64,000 bases of DNA from Perognathus longimembris pacificus (GCF_023159225.1 NC_063170.1:24206301-24270300); one strand, 5' to 3'; shown: positions 10,660 through 22,436, numbered from the stretch's first letter. Program-made: numbers and translations. Notes: generated by a model from the sequence alone, not told the origin.

Positions 10660-10795
10660 CAGAAGCCAGGATCTCAGGCTTCAGCCACTTCCTTATCTGT
10701 CAAATGGAAGACTAAGAACCAGAGTGGGAAAGTGCTCTATTCAGGACCTCACAGCCACTGAATGGCACTCAGAGATTCAGAACAGCTACACTATT
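10660..10795 (-). mobile_element. MIR SINE relic
   Basis: Reverse-strand MIR order: AAATGGAAGACTAAGAACCA, GTGCTCTATTCAGGACCTCA, CAGCCACTGAATGGCACTCA. Confidence 0.5.
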
Positions 10796-10879
10796 GCTCT
10801 GTTCACATTTGTGGGGATTGGAGCTCCTTGTCCTGCAAGAATTGTCCAACCCTTCACCTTGTCATTGTGCTTGACTTTT

Positions 10880-11108
10880 TGTTGTTACGCTGGTCCAGGG
10901 CCTTGAACTCAGGACCTGTACACTGTCCCTGAGGAGTTTTTGCTCAAGGCTAGCACTCTACCACTTTGAGCCACAGCGCCACTTCTGGTTTTCTAGTGGT
11001 TAATTGGAGATCGGAGTCTCACACATATTCCTTCCCAGGTTGAGCCATGACCCTAAGATCTCAGCCTCCAGAGTGGCTAGGATTACAGGCATGAGCCATT
11101 GGCCTTCT
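10880..11108 (-). mobile_element. 7SL-head/Geo-tail SINE, full length
   Basis: On the plus strand the order is Geo monomer (CTCAAGGCTAGCACTCTACC at about 10944), linker (AGTGGTTAATTGGAGATC at about 10995) and 7SL-like head (TCTCAGCCTCCAGAGTGG, GGATTACAGGCATGAGCC at about 11080). Confidence 0.85.
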
Positions 11109-11689
11109 GAGTCCCTCGAGGGTATTGACAAAGGAGAGATGCTTTGTTTTGTTGCCAGTCCTTAGCTTTCCAGTTTTCTTGGCCAAGTTTATTCTAGTTA
11201 GGAACATAGAGCAGTTTGCATGAATTGGAAATATCAAGTCACCTATTCTGGCCTACCCTTTCTTCCTCCTAGAGACAGCCACTGCTATCATTGTTTTCCT
11301 GGAGGACTGTGTTGAGGAGGAATAGACTCTGTAATCCACTACTGCTGCCTTACAGAAGCTTGGGCATGGAGAAGAATAGGATGTGTGGTCTATGTTAAAA
11401 TCCCTTCCTTCCTCTGTCTGATTTCCCTGTTGTCTCTGGGGCCCTGTTTGCTGACCTGGAGATGGACATTTGAAGCTTGTAGCTCTTGTCACAAGACCCA
11501 CTACGCTGATAAGGAGTGTTTTTTTTTTGTTGTTGTTGTTGTTTTTTTGCAGCCTAAAGGCACACACTAGACAGGCATACAATCCTGTGGCCTCTCTCCT
11601 CCCCCTAGTCACATGGATGACACATTTTCCATCCTCTGCGATCCTGAGTAATCAGTGCCCCCTCCAAGGAGAATTTCCCTGAACCTTAG
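11109..11689. other. Unique sequence with T-rich run
   Basis: Contains a T/GTT run at 11519-11548. No gene or repeat family recognised; the open frames crossing the run are artefacts. Confidence 0.4.
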
Positions 11690-12340
11690 AAACAGAAAAC
11701 TGCAGCAACAAAAGCAAGAAATAAAAGAGCTGTCAGGAAGAATCTTCATAGAGCCCCGAAGTTGTGCTTTCATAACTGAATAAATAACTCCTTGAGCAAT
11801 AATTTGTTTGCAAGCTGTTAATTAGTGGCATAATTAATTTCTGCAGATTATAAATAACAGAGCTGAAAGTGGCATTCCCAGGAGAGCCAATGAAAAATTA
11901 CCTCAACCCTTTTAAGAACCAAAAATAGTTCACATGTAACAGATTTAAATGGGCTCTAGGATCTGGATGGGGCTGCTTTATTTTGTTCCTATGGGTTTAA
12001 AGAGAAAAAATTAAAAGCCGAGAAAATGCAACAACTCTTAAGCTTGTATCTGAAGTCAAAAATTTATTGGCGAAGAGCAGAGATTCATTAATCACCCTGT
12101 TCTCTCTTATGCTTTGAGTGTTGAGAAGAAGAAAAAAAATCTCTGTTTATCTCTGCCTCAAACAAACAGCCGCATAAGTAGATTATTCCCAACAGAAAGA
12201 TTTCCCCTACACTCTAATCTCAGAGCAATCATTCATTGCTCTAAATGAGCAGTTACTTAAAATGTTAAGAAGGGATGCTAATTATCTCAAGGAAAATCCT
12301 GCCAACTATTTAATTTTCAAAAAAATGAAATGAAGATAGG
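11690..12340. promoter_or_regulatory. Strong candidate conserved developmental enhancer
   Basis: A 650-bp repeat-free AT-rich block with many homeodomain-type cores: TTAATTAG (11818-11825), TAATTAATT (11831-11839), CATTAATCA near 12087 and GCTAATTATC (12277-12286). It also has an inverted CCAAT box (ATTGG near 12066) and smooth, unfragmented word structure. Dense TAAT cores without repeat debris are typical of vertebrate ultraconserved enhancers. This is inference from composition; no target gene is visible in the window. Confidence 0.4.
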
Positions 12341-12779
12341 AAGGGCCTGTTACCTTTCTCAACCCCAGAACCTTTGCTTTACACCTAGGTGTTGACCTTA
12401 GGTGTTTCCCTGGTCTTAGGAGCAGGGTGATGGGTTGCTGGCTGGCTGGAACAAATTCATCTCTTGATTTATAAACTTAAAGTTTGGGAGGAAGAGTCTC
12501 AACTGTATTTAGAATCTGTAGTCCTTTCTGAAATGGTCTAAGTCACGTACAAATACATGAAATTAACTTCTTTTTTTTTTTTTAAAGATAAGACAAATCT
12601 AAAGAAGTTCAGGGTGAATGGAGGTTGGAAGGAAACTGAGGCAAGAGAAATGAAATAGACATTCCTGTAATAATGGTCAGTAGATAGTGCAACTTAGCAT
12701 CACTTAGCTCTAAGCTTCCCAGTAGCCAAGTGAAGAACAGCATGGATCTAAAGATCTATTGTTATCTAGAAAACCACAG
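12341..12779. other. Unique sequence
   Basis: Contains a poly-T run at about 12571-12583. Nothing else recognised. Confidence 0.4.
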
Positions 12780-12985
12780 TGAGAAGCTGGGAGCAGCTTA
12801 GTGGTAGCTAAGGCACAGGGTCTGGATCAGGCAAACTCAGATTTAAGTTGCCCTTTCCAAAGGAAAAGACTGTGGTTTAGGAAAGCCACTCAACCTACTG
12901 TATCCCAAGATTCATCTTTATCTTAAAAAAAGAAGAAAAAAAACCCCTACCATACTTTGAAATAATTTAAGACCCATAGGAAATC
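12780..12985 (+). mobile_element. MIR SINE
   Basis: Follows MIR over most of its length: GCAGCTTAGTGGTAGCTAAG, AACTCAGATTTAAGTTG, AGAAAGCC-type ACTCAACCTACTG, and TCATCTTTATCTTAAAAA. Confidence 0.6.
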
Positions 12986-13110
12986 ATCAATCTGGTGGAA
13001 CAGGCCTCTACCTCTCAGACTTGAGAGGCTGACACAAGATTTTTGAGTCTGAGATCAGCCCGGGCTATATAGCAAGTGCCTATCACAAACAAACCAATGA
13101 ATAAATGATC
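12986..13110 (+). mobile_element. Old B1/7SL-like SINE monomer
   Basis: GAGAGGCTGACACAAGAT, TTTGAGTCTGAGATCAGCCC and GGGCTATATAGCAAGTGCC match B1-type words. No Geo monomer follows, which separates it from the hybrid SINEs. Confidence 0.55.
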
Positions 13111-13239
13111 AGAAAAAAGAGTTCTCACCCAGTTTTCCCCAATGGTAACAGCTCAGATAAAATAGCATATAGTCAATTCCAGAAATTGACAGTGATACAA
13201 TACCACTCACCGAACTCTAAGCTATTATTCAGATTTTAC

Positions 13240-13385
13240 TGGCCTCAGCTTTAAAATGTGTATGCATATGGACACATACCTAAACCATGTTTTGTGAGGA
13301 CTATGAGGCGCAGTACATATGACCCACTTCATATTTCACAGGCATCAGTCACGTAATATACACTCAATAAATGATAGGCACCACC
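13240..13385 (+). mobile_element. MIR SINE 3' half
   Basis: CCTCAGCTTTAAAATGTG, TTTTGTGAGGACTATGAGG and ATATACACTCAATAAATGAT match the second half of MIR. Confidence 0.55.
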
Positions 13386-14089
13386 ATCCTCCTGTTACTG
13401 TATGAGACAATGGGATCAAAGTTATCAACCACAGGAGTGCCAGCATACTTTATAGTCACGAAACCCAGCTTGTCTTCAGTTCTCAGTCCAGCCTTCCAGT
13501 GGGCGAGATATGGTTAGGTATAAGAGGGCAGACTGGCTCATTGCATCCAGGTTCTCCTGATAAAGTGAACAGAACCAAAGCATTTTCATTTCTGTTTCAG
13601 ACAGTGGTTTATTTCTGCCTCCTCAGGTACCCAGAAAGCAAGAACTCCTTTGCCATCCTTCTGATATAAAAAGAATGCAATGCCTAATTATAGATAGTTC
13701 TCTTCTGCAACCCAAGCCAGTGCTGAAGAGGAGCAAGAGGAACAAGGTATGAGCCTGAAGTTTGATTGTTGCCACTTGCGTGGGCTTGTGTTTTCTGTTC
13801 AAGTCCATTTAAGCTCTTATAAATAAATGTGCAGTTTGTTTTGCTGGACACTCCAAAAAGACAGCAATGAAAACAAGGTCCCTTGTGTTTCTAAGGAGCT
13901 TTTAATCCAGCGAGAATAGTTTAATATTATTTACCATTAAACTTAGGTATTGCCGAATCGTTCATCTAACCCTTTTTAACACAGTCTTAGGCACTATTAA
14001 CTACAAAAGGAATGCCTGTCTTCAAACACATTGCTTGAAGATGTTAATATTACTGGAGGAAAGAGAAAAATTCTAATTAATATTGTTGC
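13386..14089. other. Unique sequence
   Basis: Nothing recognised. A minus-strand open frame at 13623-13808 has no recognisable features. Confidence 0.4.
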
Positions 14090-14185
14090 TCTTTTTGATC
14101 TAAGACCAGGACTCAAACTTGGTATCTGATGCTTTTGCTCACTGGCTGGCACTCTACTACCTGAGCCACCCCTCCAACTCTAAGC
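14090..14185 (-). mobile_element. tRNA-like/Geo-type SINE monomer, diverged
   Basis: Reverse strand of the shared right monomer: AGGACTCAAACTTGGTATC, then CTGGCACTCTACTACCTGAG. No head is attached. Confidence 0.5.
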
Positions 14186-14189
14186 AAAA

Positions 14190-14350
14190 TCATTCATCCA
14201 ATGAAAATATTTATTGAGAACATGCTATTTTCTGGGTAATATTCTAGATGTTTGGGAATCAATAATATATAAGACAAATAAGATTCTTGTTTGAATGGTG
14301 CTTGCCTCCCAATAGGACAGAGGAATATGGAAAAGTATTTAAGACATGAA
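14190..14350 (-). mobile_element. L2 (LINE2) 3'-end relic
   Basis: Reverse-strand L2 tail order: AATATTTATTGAGAACATGC, TAATATTCTAGATGTTTGGG, then TGGTGCTTGCCTCCCAATAG. Confidence 0.6.
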
Positions 14351-14354
14351 AAAA

Positions 14355-14442
14355 GTGTTTGGAGGCTCAAGTGGTACAGCATCTGCCTAATAAGCATGAG
14401 GTCCTGAGTTCAAATCCCAGTACTGCCAAAAAAAAAAAAAAG
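14355..14442 (+). mobile_element. Solo short-form tRNA-like SINE monomer with A tail
   Basis: GGCTCAAGTGGTACAGCATC, GCATGAGGTCCTGAGTTCAA and ATCCCAGTACTGCC, then A13. It has the same A-box and B-box words as the Geo monomer but lacks the roughly 20-nt middle segment (CAGGGACAGTGCTCAGG) seen in Geo. Confidence 0.7.
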
Positions 14443-14639
14443 AAACAAAAACCAAATGAACACAGCAAAGAGAGAAAAGGACAGGAGAGAGACTGCTGGG
14501 AAGAAGGATAGACTAGAAGACCACAGTAAAGGAAGGTTACTCTGCAGAGACTAAATGAGAAATCTGGTTTGACAAAGCTACACTTAGCTGCTCAGTTTTG
14601 TCACCGGACCTTGGTGATGAGTGGTAGCGCTTGACTGCT

Positions 14640-14960
14640 GTGGGAAACATAGTATAGATGGTCTCACCTTACTGAGGTTACATCCTGATAGAGCCATCAC
14701 GCGTAGAAAACATCTTAAGTGGAAGATGTACCAAAGACACCCAACCTGTCAAACTTAGCAGCTCCATCTGTGAGGGATCCCCTGGCCGAGGGAGAGCTCA
14801 CTGCCAAGCGTCGTGGAAGGACATGGCTAGCCCAGGGAAAGATCCAAATGCAAAATCGGAAGTATATTTTCTACTAAATGTGGATTGCTTTTGCACCTTC
14901 AAAAGTTGAAAAGTTATAAATCAGGTATCACTGATTACATCCCACTGCATCAGCATGCCG
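14640..14960 (+). mobile_element. Tigger-like (Tc1/mariner) non-autonomous element, diverged
   Basis: TTACATCCTGATAGAGCC, a middle segment with CCAACCTGTCAAACTTAGCA, and an end with TTGCTTTTGCACCTTCAAAA plus TTATAAATCAGGTATCA resemble a eutherian Tigger-type miniature element. A second copy in the same orientation is at about 33140-33465. Confidence 0.4.
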
Positions 14961-16203
14961 TCTGGAAGGTTTCTATGCATACTGATCATATGGCTAAGGT
15001 GATCACCTAAGAAGGCACAGGCCTTTATACTCCTATTCTTTCTATTCATAGGTGGAAAAGCCATGATGTTTAAATGAGAGCAACTGGTTTGAGCACAGAG
15101 GCCAGACTAGCTGATCACAATGCACTCAGGGAACTACATCTCCCTCACCCAGCCACAGTCTTGGCCATTTGTCTTGTATACCTGTGCTGTTGTCTATGAA
15201 GGGCTCTGACCAATAGAGTAACTAACAGGACACTCAAAGACCTGGGTTCTGTTCTGTTATTGTTATGTTTGCAACAGCAAGCATGGAACTTCTGTTAATA
15301 CAAGACAAATGCACTTAATGAACTTAATTTCTTTTCTAAATCTCTGCTGCCTTGCTCTGCTACTAACTTCCTTTAAATCAGTCAACCCATTTCCCCCTTT
15401 GAACCTCACCTGTATCATCTCTAGATGAAGTTGATGGTTAATGGTATTCATCTTCACATTTTCAGCTTGGATTTATCTTTAAAGACCACTTAATAAAAAT
15501 AATTTGGGAACTATAAGCTCAAAAAGAGAGTTCTATAACTGATTGGTGATGCCTTCCATGGATGTAGGGAGAAAGAGCTGTGTAGGCGCATTCTCCATTG
15601 GCCAGGTTGGTTTCTATGTTTCTGCCATAGCTCATGTTCTCTCATTATGCAACAATAACTCAGCATATATGCTGGAAATCAAATAACACTGCCATCCTGC
15701 AGTGAATCAGTAGGATTATCTCTGTATTTAAGAGTAGCATGTTGTTATAGCAACTGAACAATGCAGGACAGGTGGGCGATGACCAAGGTTTGCCAGCAGT
15801 AGCAGTGGGTGAGCCAGGCTCACAGGCATTGCTCACTCTCTTCCCTTGATTTCTGGTCTGGTTGCATGCTATATGGACCACAAAGGTTCTTTACCTTTTA
15901 GATATGTCATGGGAAGAATGAGTGGAGGGTGATCAGGGTCTGTATGGTATATGAGGGAACGAGCCACCTCATCATGGCTAAAAGTGGTAAAGAGATGGGG
16001 GAGGAAGGAAAAAGAGGGTGGAGATGACCTTTATCAGGCTGATTCACTCCTGCCCTTGACTCTGAGCCTGAGAAGCCTGGCCTTGACTCATTATTATGTA
16101 AAGCTGCAGACTTGGTCTGTTCATTTTATTATTTTCAGTTCTTATTCTCTATTTATATTCTCCTGTGTGGAATGAACAAAAAAAAGTTAATATGCCGCAC
16201 TGT
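14961..16203. other. Unique sequence
   Basis: No gene or repeat recognised on either strand. Confidence 0.4.
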
Positions 16204-16204
16204 T

Positions 16205-16250
<46 letters not shown>
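16204..16250. repeat. (GT)n microsatellite
   Basis: About 22 GT units with two TT interruptions. Confidence 0.9.
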
Positions 16251-16253
<3 letters not shown>

Positions 16254-16489
16254 CAGCATTTTAATGATTCCCAATGCTATATTTCATTGTCTGAGGATAA
16301 AAGTTTGAAATGGTAAATACATTATTGTATTTTATACATACATACATGTACATAATGTACATACTACATTAGCCATGTGGTTTGTCCTATAGACTCTCAG
16401 AGATTACAGATTTTCCTAAAATTGTGTTTGTGATTTTGATTCCATCTTGTACATTATCAAATTATTAATAGAAATACCATGATGCAATG

Positions 16490-17330
16490 GAAAAGAATAT
16501 GAATAGCCCATTTAGAGAAGAGGGACTCTAAATGGCCAATAAGCTTATGAAAAGATGCTTAACCTCAATATTAATCAGGACCATTTCCAATTAAATACAT
16601 CATGTAAACATTTTAAGTGCATAACCACCCAGCACTGGAGTTATGCCAAGGAAAAGTAAAGGCTCTCACACACTTGTGAAGGAGATGGCAATTGTGTGAG
16701 CCTTTTGGGAAACAATCTGGCAATACCTATTTGGAGTAAAACACATAGCTCTTTGGGCATTGCTATTCTTTCTTGGGAATCTGGATAATAAAAAAGGCAC
16801 CTGCATATACTGATACTTTTACTCTACGATGTTTTATGGTGGGAGTGGGGAGGAATAACCCAAGAGAAACAAAACAAATTAAATACAAATGATGGAGGAA
16901 TGACCCAATGAAATGTGGTATATCACATTGTATAATTCATTCTAATTAGTGTAAATGAGTTAAGTCTGTTTCCTGAAACTTAAAAGAGTTTCCATAATGT
17001 ATTGTTGTTGTTGTTTTGGTTTTTTTTGGCCAGTCCTGGGCCTTGGACTCAAGGCCTGAGCACTGTCCCTGGCTTCTTCCGGCTCAAGGCTAGCACTCTG
17101 CCACCTGAGCCACAGTGCCCCTTCTGGCCGTTTTCCATATATGTGGTGCTGGGGAATAGAACTGAGAGCTTCATGTGTAGGAGGCAAGCACTCTTGCCAC
17201 TAGGCCATATTCCCAGCCCCCATAATGTATTGTTAAAGGAGAAAAGATACAGTGAAGAGTTAGATATACAGCATGTTACCATTTTTATTACTGTAATAAA
17301 CAACAATAACGAAATGTGCACACAGAGGTA
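16490..17330 (+). mobile_element. Ancient L1M-type 3' end, interrupted by a SINE
   Basis: AATGGCCAATAAGCTTATGA AAAGATGCTTAACCTC opens the last part of L1 ORF2. Later AAATGTGGTATATCACA and the 3' UTR-like ATACAGCATGTTACCATTTT fit old mammalian L1 families. Reading frames are thoroughly decayed. The element was already present when the IDL-Geo SINE at 17007-17219 inserted into it. Confidence 0.55.
17007..17219 (-). mobile_element. IDL-Geo SINE, full length
   Basis: On the plus strand it runs T-rich tail, CCAGTCCTGGGCCTTGGACT, CTCAAGGCTAGCACTCTGCC, CCGTTTTCCATATATGTGG, and ends GGCCATATTCCCAGCC. It has a perfect 15-bp target-site duplication CCATAATGTATTGTT (16992-17006 and 17220-17234), so it is fairly young. 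Confidence 0.95.
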
Positions 17331-19198
17331 TAACCACAACATATGTATACAGGATGAAATCAACAGAAAGCAAATTCCAGAACTGGAATTTAGAATTGCT
17401 GAGTACATATGTTGATTGGTATGCATATTTGTTTGGTCATGAAGAAATGTTTGGAAACAAACAAACAATAGGCCAATAACGTTTCATTTTTTTCTAGGAA
17501 GTGGAGGAAGAAAAGGTAGGAAGGGAGAAGTAAATAAAAGAAAAACATCTGTAAATGTTTTTCTCCCTTATGAAAACTCTTATGTGCATGTTGGAGAACA
17601 TTATGAAACTATAGTAATATACCCACCTCTCCCAGGTAGTATTTGGACACTTTAGGAAGCCCAGTGTAAGAACACTATGTTTATAATAGTTTTGATTTTT
17701 AAAAAGGCCTGAACATGTTCTCCCTTATCCATCTTTGCATTTCAATCCAGTCCTCAGCCAACTTCTGGTACCAAGAGCATAGAATAGACTGAGTGGCTAG
17801 GATTGAGCCACATCCCTAAACCACCTGGGCTGAATGTTGGAGAGAACCATTTCCAAATGATTGTCAGTGTACTCTTACCAGGATACAGGTGACTTCCATT
17901 AGCATTTGTCCTTTCTATCGGGGAGGGAGTTGAAGACTGAACAATAGCATAAAATACTATGGGGAAGGGAATGACAACTTTCTTCAGGAGCTGAATGAGA
18001 AGGAAAGCTAGTAAACTTTCCAGAGAAAGAAAAAGATAAAGGTTGCTATTCAAATGTTAATATTTCCCCATGTAACAACCAAAGGTTTAGTCAAAGACAA
18101 TAGATCCATTCTGATATAGATGTCTTTTTTAATGTCTGGGAGAGTTGGAAAGCCAATTTTGGATTTGATACATTGGGAGAAATGTTCTATAATTTTTCCC
18201 CAAATGCAATCCTGCTTCTTCCATTGGTTTATGTTTAGCATTCATGAAAGAATAAGTATGAGAAAGGATAATACAAGTACTACAGAAGAACAGCATACTT
18301 ATATCATGCTTGCCTGCAGAGCCACAGGACCTAAGACTTGTAAGGTGTGATAATTTATGATTTTTAATTTTATACAGGTAAGTTTCCTTAACGAAGCAAG
18401 TTACCTGGAGTACTGTAGCTGCAAGAGAGTCTAGGGAATGCTTTGTAGTTCTACCTTGAATAAAATGTTAGAAGAAATCAGAGTACAATTCTCCTCAGGC
18501 AAAATTTCTTTCCCACAATGAGCCTATAAAACAAAATAAGCTATGGGTAATTGTTGCTCAGACATAGAAAACAAGAAAAATAGTCTAATGATAATAGTTT
18601 CTCTAGAGAACTCTGATTAATACAGATCACACCTGGAACAGTAGTTACAACTGCATTCAACACCTGACTAAGCTTAGAAAAATACATGGAAATTATCCAT
18701 CTTTTGCATAGTTTAAATAAACAAGGCAAATGGGAGTTTAGTGTGTTACCTAACCTATGCATTTCTATAGGGATCATTACTGCTTGAGATTTGCTCATTT
18801 TGTATGGAAGGGAGTTCTAGGAATTTTCCTTTGGAATTCCCCCTTCTCCCATAAGCTTCTCACCTCATAAGCATTTGAAGAATATTCTTTCAACATGAAC
18901 TAAAGATCTGGGGAAAATCAGCAAGTTGGATTGTTCAGCCCCACTCCAACACACTCTAACACTTTCATCCACAACTGTGTTGTTAACTCCAAGGAATTAA
19001 TGAAAATTCAGAGCTGCTAAGTCTGACAATGTCATAGATCTACAGATCTTCCTTTTTTCTTTGTAACATTATGGTGGCAAGAGGTGATAGTTTGCTTTGG
19101 GGAAGAATAGAAAGACTGGCCATACATACTTGTGTTAGAAGCTTCTTATAGGCAACATAAATACTTGTGCTGCAAGCTCCTTTCTTCAGGGCACTGAA
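17331..19198. other. Unique sequence
   Basis: No gene or confident repeat. Minus-strand open frames at 17754-18241 and 18541-18798 have no recognisable domain. Confidence 0.4.
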
Positions 19199-19250
19199 TC
19201 TCTCTCTCTCTCTCTTTCTTTCTTTCTCTCTCTCTCTCTTTCTGTCTCTG
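19199..19250. repeat. (CT)n-rich microsatellite
   Basis: CT units with a TTTC block in the middle. Confidence 0.85.
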
Positions 19251-19715
19251 AAGGAATTCTAGTTCTATAAAGTTTGATCATTCCTGATTTCTTTTAGAGC
19301 CATGATTTTTCATATTGACACAAGGTAAGCTTCTGTTTCTAGATCTAGAATTCGTTGATCAAGTTGAACCTTAGTGAACTATCTTAAGGATCATGACCAA
19401 TCAAGTAATTATTGGTAGAGATTCTGTGGATTGGACCAACATGGTGCCTATGACTATAATTAGGCCAACTTTGTCTCTGACTGTGCTGCTACCGTATCTC
19501 CTCCACTAACATCAGAAAGCATATTTCTGTGGTGGCATCTTGTCTTATCTTGAGTAGCTTGCAGCACACAGACTAAATGCCTCTCAAGAATTCTGCTGTT
19601 CCTTTCATCGATATGTTTTCAGTGTTTTGTACAGAGTGCATTTTTCAACCTGCTCAAAGATGATGCTCTTATAGGATTCCTGGGGGCATATCTTGGAAAG
19701 GGCATATCTTGCTTT
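19251..19715. other. Unique sequence
   Basis: Nothing recognised. Confidence 0.4.
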
Positions 19716-19733
19716 GGTTCTCTGTATTCTTTC

Positions 19734-20811
19734 TTTTTTTTGTCATTCACTTTTTTGAATACTTTTATTTGTTACAAAAATACAATTTTTAAAATATAGA
19801 CTGTAAAACTCCATTTGCAAAAGTCTGCTATTTGAAGGAGTGCACACCAGCCAGAAGGATTCTTAACTTTTTCTATGAGTTTTCTGTCAGTTTTGCTAGT
19901 TAGTGGTAAATATGGGACCCGCCATTTTACAGACCTGTCCGAAGCTTCTGGCTGTGTTCACATTGATCTTTTGAAGCAGGCCTGCTTGTCTCGAAATTGT
20001 TCAGAATCTGAGCTTCAACCTACAGGCAGTGAGATCAACAGCCCGTCTGGACTCTGCTTTTGAACGGTTTTCAGGAAGTGTGATTTCTGGATGGGTACTG
20101 CACTTCACGGATTTGTTTGAATTGCCCATGCAGCTCTATGTTAAAGTACATTCTTCTTTTCAAAAATAAGCAAGAGAAATAAGCTTTTTTACTCTTTAAT
20201 TAACCAAGGTACTTAAAAAATTATCTTTTTGGTCTCTCAGCAGATATTCTCAAATTGATCCTACCACTACAATTTCCATGTTCTATTTACAACATTTATA
20301 GGGTCCTGGGTGTAGGGGACCTTATAAAATGAAAGGTGCAGCTTCACTTGAAGCAGTAATCAGCTCTACAAATTCATACATAGGCATTACACTTGGCTTA
20401 CAATGCATAAGCTTGTTTGTATTTACACAGATTGAAGACTCCCCCCACCCCCTCAAAAAAACCAACCCCCAAAACAATATCAGTGTATCAGAACTTTTTT
20501 TTTAAGTTCTAGAACATTTGTATTATAGGTATTTTCCTTTTGGACATTCATCCACATATCTTTCTAAAATCATTTTTTTTAATGACCTGTCCTCTGATAC
20601 AGTTCTACATGACACATTTTTGTTCTGTGGAAATCTTCACAGACAGTTCTGTCTACCAGTAGCTTTGTTAGACTTGGCTCTTCACTCCAAAGCAGGGACT
20701 CATGTCCTTCGGTAGACAATCTACAGAAGTTTATTTGAATTAAAACCAAATCTTGATAGGGTACAGCTTCCTGATCTAAATATACAATTAGAGTTTAGGT
20801 TACTTTAAAAT
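19734..20811 (-). pseudogene. Retrocopy of an unidentified mRNA 3' UTR
   Basis: Read on the minus strand, this block ends with an AATAAA polyadenylation signal (plus-strand TTTATT at 19764-19769), about 22 nt of sequence, and an A8 tail (19734-19741). The flanks carry an 18-bp duplication with three mismatches, GGTTCTCTGTATTCTTTC (19716-19733) and GGTTCTCCATATTCTTGC (20812-20829). Tail, signal and duplication together indicate L1-mediated retroposition of a cellular mRNA, truncated at its 5' end. No minus-strand open frame of note exists, so only untranslated sequence seems to be present. It contains a G-rich stretch, the complement of the C-rich run at 20442-20473. I do not recognise the parent gene. 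The alternative, the real 3' end of a minus-strand gene, is less likely because of the duplication. Confidence 0.6.
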
Positions 20812-20829
20812 GGTTCTCCATATTCTTGC

Positions 20830-21010
20830 CACCAGGAGGAAAGCAATGTCTCTTGTCCATATCTTTCTGATACAAAGTAGTATCTCACCATGGCCTGGCC
20901 AGCATTGATGGAAACCTCTGAAACCATGAGCCCAAATAAGTCTCCCCTTCTTTGCAGTTGTTTTGGGTATTTATTACAGGAAAAAAGCCAGGCTAACACA
21001 ATCATTGTCT
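20830..21010 (+). mobile_element. Rodent interspersed repeat (URR1-like), partial
   Basis: GAAACCATGAGCCCAAATAA, GTCTCCCCTTCTTTGCAGTT and AAGCCAGGCTAACACAA resemble a repeat common in rodents ending in 'gagccaaaataaa...taactaaca'. The family name is from memory. The 3' UTR retrocopy inserted at its left edge. Confidence 0.35.
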
Positions 21011-21914
21011 TTACATTATGCCAAGGAATGACATGAATATCAGCTAGTGCTGGTTAATGTTCAGTTGGCACTATCAGATAAAGATTCCTTGGTTTTACCC
21101 TTGTAGCCTCTCTGCATGGCCTCCTGGGTGACTGGATACAAAAAGGAAATGTTCCAAGAGGCAAAGTTAGACTTATAGAATCTTAGAGCTCAGCCTTTGA
21201 ACTTTGAACATGGCTTAACTTTATTTCTGTTCACTGAATCAGGGAAAAGGTACAGCACAGATTCAGGTGAGAGGTAGTGGGTCCAAGAATCAATGACAAA
21301 GAATTTGTGATTATTTTTAGTCCACCACACCACACGTAAGACATCTTTTTATTCCTTATGCCCTGCAATAATGTATGGAAGTGGTCACTTAGTCCTCCAA
21401 AAACTTATAAGACTTTATCTCCTAATGCTAACAGAATGTGCAATGACTTCAAACTCAGACAGGTTCTATAATCAATCCCATATTTCTATTTTCTAGAAGA
21501 TTGATTGCTTATAATAACTTACTGTATTACTTTGGGTCCTTAATTGCAGACAATACACATTCATTTGAACAGAAAAGGATTTATTATAGGTCATTAAGAT
21601 ACTTGCAAGAATTTCTAAGAGGGCTAGAGAAACAAGATTAAAGGCACACAACAGGAAGCAAAGAAACCAAGAGAAAATTCCAATCACATGTGGAGTGAAA
21701 CATTTGTAGAAACCTTGATGCTGCAGTATATAATGCTTGACACTCAGAAGCTAAGGACCAAATCCTAGAACCCAAATCACAGCTTTGAACCAAACACCTC
21801 TGCCAATGTGTTTGCAAGAGGGCATCACAACTGTGGCCTTAAGGATCTCATTTATGCTTCCCAGTGAATCATAGGAAGAATTTTAGTTGCCAAGGTGTCC
21901 TGTTTTCCAACCTC
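21011..21914. other. Unique sequence
   Basis: Nothing recognised with confidence. Confidence 0.35.
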
Positions 21915-22130
21915 TAAGGCAGGGTTTGCAACTTCAACACTTTTGACATTTTGGACTAAATACTGCCTTATTGGGAGATAGGGATCATCTTGTACATTGT
22001 ACTTTGTTTAGCTGCGTCCTTGATCTCTACTACTAAATGTCAATAATACCAGCTCCCTCTTAGGATGTGACAAACAGATTTTTTTTTGTGGTGGAGCAAA
22101 AGTGCTTCTACTGGAGAAATACTTTTCTAG
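21915..22130 (+). mobile_element. Ancient hAT-Charlie-type miniature DNA transposon
   Basis: TTTTGACATTTTGGACTAAA, CTTGTACATTGTACTTTGTT and GTGACAAACAGATTTTTTTT keep the family word order. It is the same family as 2810-2965 but on the opposite strand. Confidence 0.55.
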
Positions 22131-22239
22131 GAATGGTAAGATGGGATAGGGACAGGAGTAAATAAGCTGTTGTACTCCACAAAAACAGATTAATAGGAAT
22201 TAAAAGAAAAAAGAAATTCTTTGATATCTGAAATGTCTT

Positions 22240-22436
22240 TTTTTGCCAGTCCTGGAGTTAAACTCAGGGCCTGAGTACTGTCCCTGGCTTCTTTTTTGCT
22301 CAAGGCTAGCACTCTGCCACTTGAGCCACACCACCACTTCTGGCCATTTTCTATATATGTGGTGCTGGGGAATTGAACCCAGGGCTTCATGCATATGAGG
22401 CAAGCACTCTTGCCACTAGGCTATATTCCAAGCCTC
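22240..22436 (-). mobile_element. IDL-Geo SINE, full length
   Basis: Plus-strand order: tail T5, GCCAGTCCTGGAGTTAAACT, CTCAAGGCTAGCACTCTGCC, CCATTTTCTATATATGTGG, GGCTATATTCCAAGCC. Perfect 12-bp target-site duplication CTGAAATGTCTT (22228-22239 and 22437-22448). Confidence 0.92.

Noticed and set aside
17049..17468. 139-codon minus-strand open frame
   Set aside because: It spans an IDL-Geo SINE and old L1 sequence. Similar peptides recur in every IDL-Geo copy, showing that they are SINE translations.
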